Shown one piece after another: positions 43,644 through 57,792 of a stretch of 64,000 nt of DNA (position 1 is the first letter of the stretch; each line of letters opens with the position of its first letter). The stretch spans positions 106,664-170,663 of the forward strand of contig NZ_JAASAF010000012.1 of the NCBI RefSeq assembly GCF_012726195.1. Direction: 5' to 3'. The notes below the pieces were generated by a model. That model was not told where the DNA came from, did not search any database, and was given only the letters and a program-made list of their open reading frames with translations. The DNA comes from Rhodococcus sp. HNM0563 (GTDB lineage: Bacteria > Actinomycetota > Actinomycetes > Mycobacteriales > Mycobacteriaceae). The position numbers were made by a program, and so were the translations under genes.

Positions 43644-43964
43644 TCAGGCTTCGAAATCGAACCTGGCAAGCAGTGCCTTGCGCTGGCGATCACCGAGTCC
43701 GCGCAGACGGCGGGTCGGAGCGATCTCCAGTTCGGTCATGATCTCCTGCGCCTTGACCTTGCCGACCTTCGGCAGTGCCTCGAGCAGGGCAGACACCTTC
43801 ATCTTGCCGAGGATCTCGTCGTTCTCGGCGTCAGCGAGCACCTGCTTGAGGTCGGTGCCGCCACGCTTCAGGCGCTCCTTGAGCTCTGCCCGGGCACGAC
43901 GGGCAGCAGCCGCCTTCTCCAGAGCAGCGGCGCGCTGCTCGTCAGTCAGCTGGGGAAGGGCCAC
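43644..43964 (-). CDS. mihF: actinobacterial integration host factor
   Basis: A nucleoid-associated protein unrelated to E. coli IHF, first known as the mycobacteriophage L5 integration host factor. The 106-residue protein has an N-terminal basic helix and a helix-two-turn-helix core: [20 protein letters not shown] then [18 protein letters not shown] start with GGAGG four bases upstream. It is the first gene after the pyrF terminator and starts the mihF-gmk-rpoZ-coaBC unit. Confidence 0.96.
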   Translation of the reverse strand: MALPQLTDEQRAAALEKAAAARRARAELKERLKRGGTDLKQVLADAENDEILGKMKVSALLEALPKVGKVKAQEIMTELEIAPTRRLRGLGDRQRKALLARFDFEA

Positions 43965-44271
43965 GGTTCCTCCGTCTCATCGTTGGAAAACAGTCTTCGA
44001 CCGCTGTAACCAGCGGCGATAGCGACCGTACTCACGCGCGCCGACGATTGCGAACCCGACCCCCGCCGTTCCACTCGAAAATCCGTGCGGTAATGCACGC
44101 GGATCCCGCAGCGCGGAACTCGCAGGTCGCCGCGCCGCCGGAACGGCCGTCCTCTCCCCTGTCGACGAAGAACCGCAGGTGAGAGGCATCTGCAACGGCG
44201 TTCACCCGGTCCCGGCAGCACGCGCACCAGGTCGCCGTGAATCGAGCGCGGGTACCTCGAAGCACCGGACG
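43965..44271. other. intergenic region upstream of mihF
   Basis: About 300 bases with no supported gene. It should hold the mihF promoter on the minus strand. An inverted repeat CCGCTG-TAAC-CAGCGG (44001-44016) lies 37 bases before the mihF start and could be a leader hairpin. Nothing else stands out. Confidence 0.55.
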
Positions 44272-44310
44272 AAAAAAATCTGTGCCCTGCGCGTGTCGCG
44301 CAGGGCACAG
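44272..44310 (-). terminator. rho-independent terminator of the pyrimidine operon
   Basis: On the minus strand a 14-base stem, arms 44280-44293 and 44297-44310 with a three-base loop, is followed directly by a run of seven T (AAAAAAA at 44272-44278 on the plus strand). It lies 54 bases after the pyrF stop and is a textbook intrinsic terminator. Confidence 0.93.
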
Positions 44311-44363
44311 AGCTGCGAAAAGGCGTGCACCGTGCATGTTCGGCCCGCGGGCCGGCCCGGCGC

Positions 44364-45202
44364 TCAGGCCCGGAGGAACGCGAACCCGTCGACGGTGCGC
44401 GCCACCGCGTCACGCAACGCCGCGACGGATGGCCCCGCTCGCAACACTTCACGTGAGACGTTCGGCACCACCCACCCGAGCGCATCACCGGCGAGACGAC
44501 GCACGTCGTCGGCGGTCCCTCCCTGCGCGCCGACTCCGGGCATCAGAATCGGTCCGTGCAGCGCACTCAGGTCCGGAGCATCGGTCAGGGTCGCTCCGAC
44601 CACCACACCCACGGACCCGAGAGTGTCGGCGCCGGCGTTGCGTCGGGCGGCCTCGTCGACCATCACCTGCGCGACGGTCCGGCCGTCGTCCACCCGGGCT
44701 CGTTGCACTTGGGCGCCCTCCGGGTTGGAGGTCGCGGCGAGCACGAACACCCCGCGCTGGGTCTGTGCAGCGAGCTCCAGGGCCGGAGCGAGCGCGCCGA
44801 AGCCCAGGTAGGGCGATACGGTCACCGCGTCGGAGCGCAGCTCAGAGCCCTCGGCGAGCCAGGTGCGTGCGTACGCGTCCATGGTCGAGCCGATGTCGCC
44901 GCGTTTGGCGTCGGCGAGCACCAGGGTGCCCGAACTCCGCAGTGCCTCGAGGGTGCGTTCGAGGACAGCGATTCCCGCCGACCCGAAGGCCTCGAAGAAC
45001 GCCACCTGCGGCTTCACCAGCGCAACCGAGCCGAACGCCTCGACGCACCGTTCGCTGAACGCCTCGAGTCCTGAGACATCGACGGTCAGGCCCCATTCGG
45101 TGAGCAATTGCGGATGCGGATCGATGCCCACGCACAGCGGCCCACGCTCGGCCATTGCCGAGGCGAGCCGCTTCCCGAACGGCGTGCCTGCTGCGTGCTC
45201 GG

Positions 45203-45206
<4 letters not shown>
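44364..45206 (-). CDS. pyrF: orotidine-5'-phosphate decarboxylase
   Basis: Final step of UMP synthesis. The 280-residue protein is the long actinobacterial type with [14 protein letters not shown] near residue 23, [12 protein letters not shown] near residue 65 and the catalytic lysine segment [18 protein letters not shown] near residue 95. GTG 45206 overlaps the carB stop as GTGA. It is last in the pyr operon and followed by the terminator. Confidence 0.97.
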
Positions 45207-48540
<3,334 letters not shown>

Positions 48541-48541
<1 letters not shown>

Positions 48542-49725
48542 CAGTTCTTCTCTCCCTCGAGCATGCGGGTGAAACGGTCGAACAGGTAGGCGGCGTCATG
48601 CGGTCCGGCAGCCGCTTCCGGGTGGTACTGAACGGAGAACGCGGAACCATCGGTGAGCTTGACACCCTCGACGGCACCGTCGTTGGCGCACGTGTGGCTG
48701 ACCACCGCACGACCGAACGGGGTATCGAACTCTTGGCCGGCTTCTCCTTCGAGCGCGAACCCGTGATTCTGTGCGGTGATCGCGATGCGACCGGTCTCGT
48801 GCTCGACGACCGGGATGTTGATGCCGCGGTGGCCGAACTTCATCTTGTAGGTGCCCAGCCCCAGCGCGCGACCGAGGATCTGATTGCCGAAGCAGATACC
48901 GAACAGCGGCAACCCCTGTCCGAGTACCTCCTTGGTCAGGTGGACCGCCCCGTCGGCGGTGGCCGGGTCGCCGGGCCCGTTCGACAGGAACACGCCGTCG
49001 GCCTTCAGGTCGAGGATGTCGTGGAGCGTCGCGGTGGACGGAAGCACGTGGACGCGGATACCGCGCTGCGCGAACATGCGCGGCGTGTTGGTCTTGATGC
49101 CGAGGTCGATCGCTGCAACAGTGAAGCGCGGTTCACCGCCGGTGGGTTCGACGACGTACCCGCTGGTGGTGCTCACTTCCCCGGCGAGATCGGCGCCGAG
49201 CATCGACGGCTGACCCTTCACGCGGTCGACAAGGGTGTCGATGTCGAGGTCGTCGCCCTTCCACACGAGCGCATCACCGGAGAACACGCCGGCGCGCATC
49301 GAACCGCGAGTGCGTAGGTGCCGCACGAGTGCGCGGGTGTCGATCCCCGCGAGTCCGACGACGTGCTGCCGCTCGAGTTCGTCCTGGAGCGAGCCGGTGG
49401 CACGCCAGCTCGACGTACGGCGGGACGGGTCGCGGACCACGAATCCCGCCACCCAGATCTTCGACTCGGCGGAATCTCCGGTCGGGCCGACCGACTCGTT
49501 GTCTTCCTGGTTCCAGCCGGTATTGCCGATCTGCGGCGCGGTGGCCACCACGATCTGGCGGTGATAACTGGGGTCGGTCAGAGTCTCCTGGTATCCGGTC
49601 ATGCCGGTGCTGAAGACGGCCTCACCGAGGGTCTGGCCGACGGCGCCGAAAGGGACGCCGCGGAATACGCGTCCGTCCTCGAGAACCAACACTGCGGTGC
49701 CACCACCGAATGTTCTGCCGCTCAT
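48541..49725 (-). CDS. carA: carbamoyl-phosphate synthase, small subunit
   Basis: Glutaminase subunit that feeds ammonia to CarB. The class I amidotransferase domain has the nucleophile in [15 protein letters not shown] near residue 265 and histidine-glutamate in [13 protein letters not shown]. 394 residues; ATG with CGGAGA six bases upstream. The 123-base gap in front contains the GTGATCGTC tandem repeat. Confidence 0.98.
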
Positions 49726-49788
49726 GCGTTGTCTCCGTTCTGTTCGACCTCACCAGAGCCGGCCGCATGGGCTGAATTCTCGCGTGTC

Positions 49789-49842
49789 GTGATCGTCGTG
49801 ATCGTCATCGTCGTCGTGATCGTCATCGTCGTTGTGATCGTC
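49789..49842. repeat. tandem repeat of GTGATCGTC units between the membrane-protein gene and carA
   Basis: Two 18-base units, GTGATCGTCATCGTCGTC (49798-49815) and the same with final T (49816-49833), flanked by nine-base half units GTGATCGTC at 49789-49797 and 49834-49842. On the minus strand, in frame with the preceding gene and just beyond its TAG stop (49849-49851), this would encode runs of Asp and His. It is either a decayed acidic tail or a slippage-made spacer. Confidence 0.85.
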
Positions 49843-49848
49843 ACAGTC

Positions 49849-50343
49849 CTATGAATTTTCGTTCTCTTCGCGGGTCCAGGCCGGATACACCGACTTGTCA
49901 TCGCCGCGGAATCCGGTGTCGATCTCGGTGCCCGAGGGCAACTCCCAACGGATCACCAGGACGCCGTCCTTGGTCATCACCTTCCCCGCCAGTCCCCGTT
50001 CGGTTCGGATGGCGCGGATCGAGTCCTGCGGAATCCAGATGGGCGTCTCACCGCTACGCCGCAACAGGATGCCTTCGGTGTGGCGGCTCAGTTCCGATTC
50101 TGCTCGGTGCCCGAGGTCACCGACCGCGATGCGATCCTGCCAACTCGGGGCGAGAGTGCTGCCGACGTACAGACCGGTGCTCGGGGCGATCAGTTCGCTG
50201 CCGAGATCGTCGGGCAGCGTGGGCAGCTCACCGACGACGTCGGCCTGCCGTCGGGCGCGACCACGCCAGCCCTTCCACATGAGCAGGACCAGCACCACCC
50301 ACAGTGCAGCGAAACCCAGAGTCAGCAGAATGCGGTCCATCAC
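49849..50343 (-). CDS. membrane-anchored PH-like protein of the pyr operon
   Basis: A 164-residue protein with one N-terminal membrane helix ([19 protein letters not shown], about 5-23) and a cytoplasmic domain of PH-like type ([34 protein letters not shown]). The M. tuberculosis counterpart between pyrC and carA (Rv1382) is only called an export or membrane protein. Coupled to pyrC by a four-base overlap. The function is unknown; its constant place in the operon suggests a link to pyrimidine synthesis or simple operon hitch-hiking. After the stop the frame continues with Asp/His codons. Confidence 0.85.
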   Translation of the reverse strand: MMDRILLTLGFAALWVVLVLLMWKGWRGRARRQADVVGELPTLPDDLGSELIAPSTGLYVGSTLAPSWQDRIAVGDLGHRAESELSRHTEGILLRRSGETPIWIPQDSIRAIRTERGLAGKVMTKDGVLVIRWELPSGTEIDTGFRGDDKSVYPAWTREENENS

Positions 50344-51691
50344 AGCACTCCTTCGCCGCCGCGCCGCGGGAACACCGCACCGTCACGGGCAGTGATGCGC
50401 CCGCGCAGCACAGTGGCCGTGACCTTGCCCGGCAACGTCATCGCTTCGTAGGGAGTGTTGTGCGAGATGCTCGCCAGATCGGGCCCGCTGACAGTCCACT
50501 CGGTGTCAGGGTCGACGAGTACCACGTTGGCAGGTTCACCGACTTCGAGGGGCCGGCCCTGATCGTCGAGACCGACGATCTGCGCGGGTCGCTCGCTCAT
50601 CACCTTCGCGACACCGCGCCAGTCGAGAAGGCCCGGGCGCACCATCGTCTCGATCACGATCGACAGGGCCGTCTCCAGCCCCAGCATGCCCGGGCGGGCC
50701 TGGGAGAACTCACAGCACTTGTCCTGTTCCGCGTGCGGGGCATGATCGGTGGCCACACAGTCGATGATTCCCGCAGCCAGACCGCGACGGAGCGCTTCCA
50801 CATCGGAGCGTTCACGCAGCGGCGGGTTGACCTTGTTCACTGCGTCGTAGGTCTCGAGCCTCGAGTCGTCGAGCAGCAGGTGGTGGGGGGTGACCTCGGC
50901 GCTGATCGAGATACCTTGCCCGCGAGCCCATTCGACGAGCGCGACCGTGCCCGCCGTGGAAGCGTGGCAGATGTGCACGCGCGCCCCGGCGTCGCGGGCG
51001 AGCAGCGCGTCGCGCGCGACGATCGATTCCTCTGCGGCGCGCGGCCAGCCTGCCAGGCCGAGTCGCGCGGCGGTAGGTCCTTCGTGGGCGACCGCACCGA
51101 CCGTCAGGCGCGGCTCTTCTGCGTGCTGCGCGATGAGTACCCCGAGCGAGCCCGAGTACTCGAGCGCACGCCGCATGATCAGCGGGTCGTAGACGCATTT
51201 GCCGTCGTCGGAGAACATCTTGACCTGGCCGACGCCCGCGGCCATGGTACCCATCTCGGCGAGCTGCTTGCCCTCGAGTCCGACGGTCACGGCCCCAACC
51301 GGGTGCACGTCGACGAGGCCGCATTCCTGGCCGCGGCGCCACACGTGGTCGGTGATGACCACCGAGTCGGCGACCGGGTCGGTATTGGCCATGGCGAAGA
51401 CAGCGGTGTAACCGCCGAGTGCAGCTGCGGCCGAGCCCGTCTCGATCGTCTCGGTGTCCTCTCGACCGGGTTCGCGCAAGTGGGTGTGCAGATCCACGAA
51501 CCCGGGCAGCATGATCTGTCCGGTTCCGTCGAGGACGGTCGCGTCGGCGGGCGCTGCGACGGTGGTGCCGATCTCGAGGATCAGTTCGTCACCGAGCAGG
51601 ATGTCGACCGGATCCCCTTCGCCGTAGAGCCGGACGTTGCGGATGAGCACCTGCGGCGTCACCGGGGTATCTCCTGTTCCTGAAGGATGGG

Positions 51692-51695
<4 letters not shown>
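50340..51695 (-). CDS. pyrC: dihydroorotase
   Basis: Cyclises carbamoyl-aspartate to dihydroorotate. 451 residues, class I type: zinc ligands in [12 protein letters not shown] near residue 65, the metal-bridging residues follow, [10 protein letters not shown] near residue 240, and [13 protein letters not shown] near residue 310 with the catalytic aspartate. ATG overlaps the pyrB stop (ATGA). Confidence 0.97.
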
Positions 51696-53283
<1,588 letters not shown>

Positions 53284-53399
53284 TTAAAGGATGCCTGACG
53301 GTCAATGAGCCTATCAGCGGCCCGACAGCACCCGGCCTCGTTCACGGGTGAAGCTCAACACAGCCACTGCAGCAACGTCGGCCGCCGACACATACGAAA

Positions 53400-53444
53400 C
53401 GTGTGAGCGGGCCCGCCAGGAGACCTGACGAACCCGCTCACACG
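53400..53444 (-). terminator. terminator hairpin after nusB
   Basis: A perfect 12-base stem (53400-53411 with 53433-53444) and 21-base loop, 20 bases beyond the nusB stop, followed by a short GTTT on the minus strand. It separates the pepQ-efp-nusB unit from the pyrR promoter region. Confidence 0.75.
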
Positions 53445-53463
53445 GAACAGCTGAGGAGGCCTG

Positions 53464-53988
53464 TCAGGACCGGTCGGCGCCTGCCGCGTCGCCGCCGGAG
53501 CCCGATTCCTCGGTGGCCGGACGGACCGAGGTGGCCGCAGCCGCCGCACGCACCTGGTCGGCGAGCGTCACGATCTGACCGAGCACACCGTTGATGAACG
53601 CCGGCGAGTCGTCGGTCGAGAGCTGCTTGGCCAGCTCGACGGCCTCGTCGACAGCGACCACCGGCGGCACATCCGTGGTATGGAACAACTCCCAGACCGA
53701 CAATCGCAGGATCGCGCGGTCCACGGCAGGCAGACGGTCGAGAGTCCACTCGTGCAGATGGTCGGCGATCGTGCGGTCGATCTCGTCGAGGTGCTCCGCG
53801 ACCCCGCGAATGATTGTCTGTGCATAAGGCGGCACCGGTGCAACCTGGTCGTCGCGGACTGCGAGCGCGACCCGGTCGGCCGCGAGGTCGACGGGATGCG
53901 TGTCGCGGGCTTCCGCCTCGAACAAGAGGTCGACGGCGCGTTTACGCGCCTTGTGACGAGCCCCGAGCTTCTTCTGGGTACCGGACAC
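53464..53988 (-). CDS. nusB: transcription antitermination factor NusB
   Basis: NusB with NusE binds boxA RNA for rRNA antitermination. All-helical 174-residue protein: [18 protein letters not shown] at the start and [17 protein letters not shown], then [17 protein letters not shown]. The last 30 residues are a polar Ser/Gly/Ala tail. GTG start directly abuts the efp stop. Confidence 0.96.
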   Translation of the reverse strand: MSGTQKKLGARHKARKRAVDLLFEAEARDTHPVDLAADRVALAVRDDQVAPVPPYAQTIIRGVAEHLDEIDRTIADHLHEWTLDRLPAVDRAILRLSVWELFHTTDVPPVVAVDEAVELAKQLSTDDSPAFINGVLGQIVTLADQVRAAAAATSVRPATEESGSGGDAAGADRS

Positions 53989-54552
53989 TCAGGAGTTCAC
54001 TCGTCCCAGGTAGTTCCCGTCGCGGGAGTCGACCTTGAGCTTGTCACCGGTGTTGATGAACAGCGGGACCTGGATCTCGGCGCCGGTCTCGAGAGTCGCG
54101 GGCTTGGTGCCGCCGGTGGAGCGGTCACCCTGCAGACCGGGGTCGGTGTGCTTCACGACGAGCTCGATCGTGACGGGAAGCTCGACGAACAGCGGAATAT
54201 CCTCGTGTGTCGCCACCTGGACCGGCATGTTCTCGAGCAGGAACTTCGCGGCATCGCCGAGCAGTTCGGGCGTGATCGAGATCTGGTCGTAGGTCTCGCC
54301 GTCCATGAAGACGTAGTCGGTGCCATCGTTGTACAGGTAGGTCATGTCGCGGCGGTCGACCGTGGCGGTCTCGACCTTGACACCGGCGTTCCACGTCTTG
54401 TCGACAGTCTTGCCCGACGTCACGTTCTTGAGCTTCGTGCGCACGAACGCCGGGCCCTTGCCCGGCTTGACGTGCTGGAACTCGATGATCTGCCAGAGCT
54501 GGCCTTCGATCTTCAGAACGAGACCGTTCTTGAAATCACTGGTGTCAGCCAC
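53989..54552 (-). CDS. efp: translation elongation factor P
   Basis: EF-P relieves ribosome stalling at polyproline. 187 residues in three beta-barrel domains; the loop reaching the peptidyl centre is [11 protein letters not shown] with Lys32 at its tip, and the PGKGPAF loop form is typical of actinobacteria. GTG start with AGGAG about ten bases upstream. Between pepQ and nusB, the standard order. Confidence 0.97.
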   Translation of the reverse strand: MADTSDFKNGLVLKIEGQLWQIIEFQHVKPGKGPAFVRTKLKNVTSGKTVDKTWNAGVKVETATVDRRDMTYLYNDGTDYVFMDGETYDQISITPELLGDAAKFLLENMPVQVATHEDIPLFVELPVTIELVVKHTDPGLQGDRSTGGTKPATLETGAEIQVPLFINTGDKLKVDSRDGNYLGRVNS

Positions 54553-54588
54553 TTATTTCGCGTCTCCTAGAGTCGGGGGGGACCGCCC

Positions 54589-55689
54589 TTACACGACGGT
54601 CAATGTCTTGGCGGTGAGCGTCAACAGCTCCGGAGACTGCTCGCGCACCACGAGCGTGTCCTCGATCCGCACGCCTCCGCGCCCCGGGAAGTACACACCC
54701 GGCTCGACGGTCACCGCCGCACCGGCGACAAGTGTACCGGTCGCGGCGGCACCGATTCCCGGCGCTTCGTGGATCTCGAGGCCGACACCGTGCCCGAGAC
54801 CGTGCAGGAACAATTCCGCGTGGCCGGCCTCGGCGATGACCGAGCGGGCCGCCGCGTCCACAGCAGCGCACTCGATACCCGGTGCGAGAGCTTCGCGACC
54901 TGCGCGTTGGGCCCGCAGGACCACGTCGTAGACATCCCGCTGCCAGTCGGCCGCACGGTCGAGGATGTAGGTGCGGGTCATGTCGGAGTGATACCCGCCC
55001 ACCTGCGCACCGAAGTCGAATTTGACGAAGTCTCCGGACGCGAGGATCGCACCGGTCGGGCGATGGTGCGGTACCGCAGAATTGGCACCGGCCGCGACGA
55101 TCGTCTCGAATGAGATGCCGTCGGCTCCGTGCTCGAACATGCGCCATTCGAGGTCGCGCGCGACCTCCTTCTCGGTGCGGCCGGGCCGCAAGCCCCCAGC
55201 GTCGATCAGATCGGCAAGCGCCCGATCCGCGGCACCGCACGCCTGCCGGAGCAGGTCGATCTCGTGTTCGTCCTTGATCATGCGCAGTTGCTCGACGAGG
55301 CGGGGTGCGGCAACGAACGAGACGGCAGCGTCGAGGCCATCCCATTCGGCACGGTCGTCGACGGTCACGATATGACTTTCGAAACCCCAGGACCGGTTCG
55401 GTCCCCGCCCTGCGGCACTCACCAGGTGGACTGCCGACGCGCGGGCGATCTCGGCGCGCAGATCGGGGACCTGCTCGGCCACCTGAGACAGGTAGCGTCC
55501 GTCGGTGCAGATCAGGGTGCGAGACTCGTCGGCGTCCTCATCGGTCGACACGAGCAGGGCTGCGTTGGATCCGGTGAATCCGGTCAGATACCGGATATTG
55601 AGCAGATCGGTGACCAGCATGGCGTCGAGGCCACGTTCGGCCAGGAGTCCGCGCAGGGCCGCGCGGCGGGAAGCATGATCAGCGGGCAT
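54589..55689 (-). CDS. pepQ: Xaa-Pro peptidase, M24 family (PepQ-like)
   Basis: Metallopeptidase that cleaves X-Pro bonds. The 366-residue protein has a creatinase-like N-terminal domain and a pita-bread C-terminal domain with all metal ligands: KFDFGAQVGGYHSDMTRTY (two Asp), HGLGHGVGLEIHE (His), VTVEPGVYFPG and VRIEDT (Glu). ATG 55689 is preferred to the TTG three codons upstream. A 17-base tandem repeat sits right before the start. Whether it is a dipeptidase or aminopeptidase is not decided. Confidence 0.93.
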   Translation of the reverse strand: MPADHASRRAALRGLLAERGLDAMLVTDLLNIRYLTGFTGSNAALLVSTDEDADESRTLICTDGRYLSQVAEQVPDLRAEIARASAVHLVSAAGRGPNRSWGFESHIVTVDDRAEWDGLDAAVSFVAAPRLVEQLRMIKDEHEIDLLRQACGAADRALADLIDAGGLRPGRTEKEVARDLEWRMFEHGADGISFETIVAAGANSAVPHHRPTGAILASGDFVKFDFGAQVGGYHSDMTRTYILDRAADWQRDVYDVVLRAQRAGREALAPGIECAAVDAAARSVIAEAGHAELFLHGLGHGVGLEIHEAPGIGAAATGTLVAGAAVTVEPGVYFPGRGGVRIEDTLVVREQSPELLTLTAKTLTVV

Positions 55690-55692
55690 GGT

Positions 55693-55726
55693 GTTCAACG
55701 TACCGCGCAGTTCAACCTACCGCGCA
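55693..55726. repeat. 17-base tandem repeat in the pepQ / B-4DMT gap
   Basis: GTTCAACGTACCGCGCA (55693-55709) is followed without gap by GTTCAACCTACCGCGCA (55710-55726), one mismatch. It lies three bases upstream of the pepQ start on that gene's side of a divergent promoter region; it may be an operator or a slippage duplication. Confidence 0.75.
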
Positions 55727-55781
55727 GAGGGAATGTGGGCCCTGACACACTTCCGCTGTGGCAGGCGTTACTCTCGGGTAC

Positions 55782-56390
55782 ATGAAATCCTGGTTACTTC
55801 GCGGGCTCGGGCTCGCCGTGGTCCACGTCGTCGTGCGTGTCCTGCTCGGTGCCGCACTGATCCAGTGGCCCCTGCAGGGCTCGGTCCTGCGGTGGGCCGG
55901 GCTGGTCGTGGTCATTCTTGCGGCGGTGGCATGGGCCGGTCTCGACGGCATTCGCGACCGTCGCGCCCACCCGGACCCGGACGACGGCGACGACCTGACG
56001 ATGCGGTGGCTCGCCGCAGGCGCGGTCACCGGCCTGGTCGGCGGCTTCGTCACCTGGCTGGTCGACACCGTCACCGCAATTCCGGTGGGAGTGAAGTCGC
56101 TGTTCTTCGAACTGACTTCCGGTGCCGCGTTCACCGTGCTGCTGGTGTTCCTTCCGGCGATGGTCGCGGTCGGAGTCGGGCGGTACCTGGTCCGGCACGA
56201 CAAGCCCGGCGACGAGGACTGGGCCGATCATTCGAACCGTCCGGAACGCGAGCACGCGATGGCCGCACAGGGCGCTTCCACCGCAGATTCGACCCGCGAC
56301 ACCGCCGCGACGGAAGCCTGGCGCAATGAGGAGGCACCGACAGAGGTGTTCCCGGCGGTCGATCCGACAACCCGCAACCGCGACGCCTGA
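55782..56390 (+). CDS. B-4DMT family membrane protein
   Basis: A 202-residue integral membrane protein with four predicted helices (about 6-22, 29-48, 72-96, 107-130 of the 55782 start) followed by a polar acidic tail of about 60 residues. The beginning, MKSWLLRGLGLAVVHVVVRVLLG, resembles the B-4DMT (four-helix drug/metabolite transporter-like) group common in Mycobacteriales beside pepQ. No substrate is known. ATG 55782 is chosen; a GTG at 55758 would add eight residues. Confidence 0.75.
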   Translation: MKSWLLRGLGLAVVHVVVRVLLGAALIQWPLQGSVLRWAGLVVVILAAVAWAGLDGIRDRRAHPDPDDGDDLTMRWLAAGAVTGLVGGFVTWLVDTVTAIPVGVKSLFFELTSGAAFTVLLVFLPAMVAVGVGRYLVRHDKPGDEDWADHSNRPEREHAMAAQGASTADSTRDTAATEAWRNEEAPTEVFPAVDPTTRNRDA

Positions 56391-56410
56391 CTCGAGCACC
56401 TGATTTACTC

Positions 56411-56466
56411 AAACAACCCTATCGTTCCCTATTGATACATGAAGATAGGTAACGATAGGGTTGTTT
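56411..56466 (+). promoter_or_regulatory. long palindromic operator upstream of the HTH gene
   Basis: AAACAACCCTATCGTT (56411-56426) and AACGATAGGGTTGTTT (56451-56466) are perfect 16-base inverted arms, and the inner CCCTAT/ATAGG extends the symmetry. The right arm ends one base before the ATG at 56468, and no Shine-Dalgarno fits between, so the TAACGAT inside could be a -10 box of a leaderless transcript. Very likely the site of the HTH protein encoded next. Confidence 0.75.
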
Positions 56467-56467
56467 C

Positions 56468-56896
56468 ATGTCTGAAGTTCTCTATTCGGTGGACCAGGTC
56501 GCCGAGCGCCTGGGGCTGCACGTCCGCACCGTCCGCACCTACGTGCGTGATGGGAAACTCCCCGCGGTACGCATCGGCAAGCAGTACCGGATCGCCCACG
56601 AAGATCTCGAAGCGTTCACCGGACGACCCGTGCCACCACCGCTCCGCGACAGCACCCCGCCCGAGCGGCACAGTGAGGTGTCGAGCATCGTCGAGATCGA
56701 CGCCGTCGACCCCCACACCGCCTATCGCCTCAGCACCCTTCTCACAGCATCGGTGGCCCAGCGCGACGACAGCCCGGCATTGCGCCTCGACACGGTCTAC
56801 GACGAACAGCGCGGGCGCATGAAGGTCGTCATTCTCGGCGGCCTCGCCGACACCGCACGCCTGCTCGAATCCGTCGAGGCGGTGCTCGACTCGTGA
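56468..56896 (+). CDS. helix-turn-helix (excisionase-type) DNA-binding protein
   Basis: A 142-residue protein. Residues 1-52 form a MerR/excisionase-like helix-turn-helix (YSVDQVAERLGLHVRTVRTYVRDGKLPAVRIGKQYRI), the type used by small repressors and activators. The C-terminal part (about 70-142) is a small alpha-beta domain (TAYRLSTLLTASVAQRDDSP; MKVVILGGLADTARLLESVEAVL) that looks like a sensor or dimerisation domain and resembles nothing I can name. It overlaps the hydrolase gene by four bases. Autoregulation through the flanking palindrome is inferred. Confidence 0.85.
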   Translation: MSEVLYSVDQVAERLGLHVRTVRTYVRDGKLPAVRIGKQYRIAHEDLEAFTGRPVPPPLRDSTPPERHSEVSSIVEIDAVDPHTAYRLSTLLTASVAQRDDSPALRLDTVYDEQRGRMKVVILGGLADTARLLESVEAVLDS

Positions 56897-57729
56897 GCAC
56901 CATCTACCGATCCGAGGCGGGTGGACGCCGGATCGTGCAGCGCTACCGCGAACACCTCAGCACGTGGCCCGTACCCGCCGAGCACCTGCTCCTCGACACG
57001 CGCCAAGGCGAAACCTTCGCCCTCGCATCCGGTCACCTCGATGCACCACCCGTGCTGTTGTTGCACGGATCCGGTGCGAATTCGTCGACATGGCGGGAAG
57101 ATATCGCGTCCTGGTCCAGGAGTTTCCGTGTGTTCGCGGTCGACATGGTCGGCGAGCCCGGCCTGAGTGCCCCGTCCCGCCCCCGCCTCGACACCGAAGA
57201 CGTCTCCCAGTGGCTCGACGATGTCCTCGACGGACTCGGCCTCGCCGCGACCGCGCTGGTAGGAATGTCACTCGGCGGGTGGAGCGCGCTCGACTACACC
57301 CTCCGCCGACCGGAGCGGGTCACCCGGCTGGCACTGCTGTGCCCGGGCGGAGTCGGACGGCAAACCACCGGACGAGTCGCGCTGACCGCGGCGCTGGGTC
57401 TGTTCGGCCGATGGGGTCGACGCCGGTCCGCGGCGCGGATGACCGGCCTCGACCCGAACGATCCCGTCGTCGACGAGATCCTCGCTACCTTCGCGACCTT
57501 CCGGCCCCGCACCGAGCGACTCCCGGTTTTCGACGACGCTGCGCTGGCCGGCATCGGTGTACCGGTGCTCGCCGTGGTCGGCGACCGCGACCTCATGTTC
57601 GACTCCGCCGACACCGCGACACGACTCGAACGCGCCCTGCCCACCGCACGTGTACACGTCCTGTCCGGCGTCGGACACGCGATTCTCGGCCAGACCGACA
57701 CGGTTCTCGAATTCCTGCGAGAGCCCTGA
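56893..57729 (+). CDS. alpha/beta hydrolase
   Basis: A 278-residue cytoplasmic hydrolase. HGSGANSSTWREDIASWSR near residue 60 is the oxyanion-hole region, LVGMSLGGWSALDYTLRRPERV near residue 122 holds the nucleophile serine, VVGDRDLMFD has the acidic residue and VGHAILGQ the catalytic histidine. The substrate is unknown. GTG overlaps the regulator stop (GTGA), so the hydrolase is the direct co-expressed partner of the HTH protein. Confidence 0.88.
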   Translation: MSTIYRSEAGGRRIVQRYREHLSTWPVPAEHLLLDTRQGETFALASGHLDAPPVLLLHGSGANSSTWREDIASWSRSFRVFAVDMVGEPGLSAPSRPRLDTEDVSQWLDDVLDGLGLAATALVGMSLGGWSALDYTLRRPERVTRLALLCPGGVGRQTTGRVALTAALGLFGRWGRRRSAARMTGLDPNDPVVDEILATFATFRPRTERLPVFDDAALAGIGVPVLAVVGDRDLMFDSADTATRLERALPTARVHVLSGVGHAILGQTDTVLEFLREP

Positions 57730-57792
57730 CCGCGCTCAGTTTCGCGCTCGCCCGTGGTCAGTACAGCCAGAACCACTGGCCGAGGAGGAACC

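Noticed and set aside
44179..45058. Plus-strand frames opposite pyrF
   Set aside because: Arg/Pro/Ala-rich mirror frames; they cross a strong terminator and match nothing.
49789..49842. Short CRISPR-like array
   Set aside because: The repeat units are contiguous, without unique spacers, and are built from a nine-base motif.
49318..49854. Plus-strand frame ending in a long Val/Ile run, resembling a membrane protein
   Set aside because: The Val/Ile run is the GTGATCGTC tandem repeat read on the wrong strand; the rest is antisense to carA.
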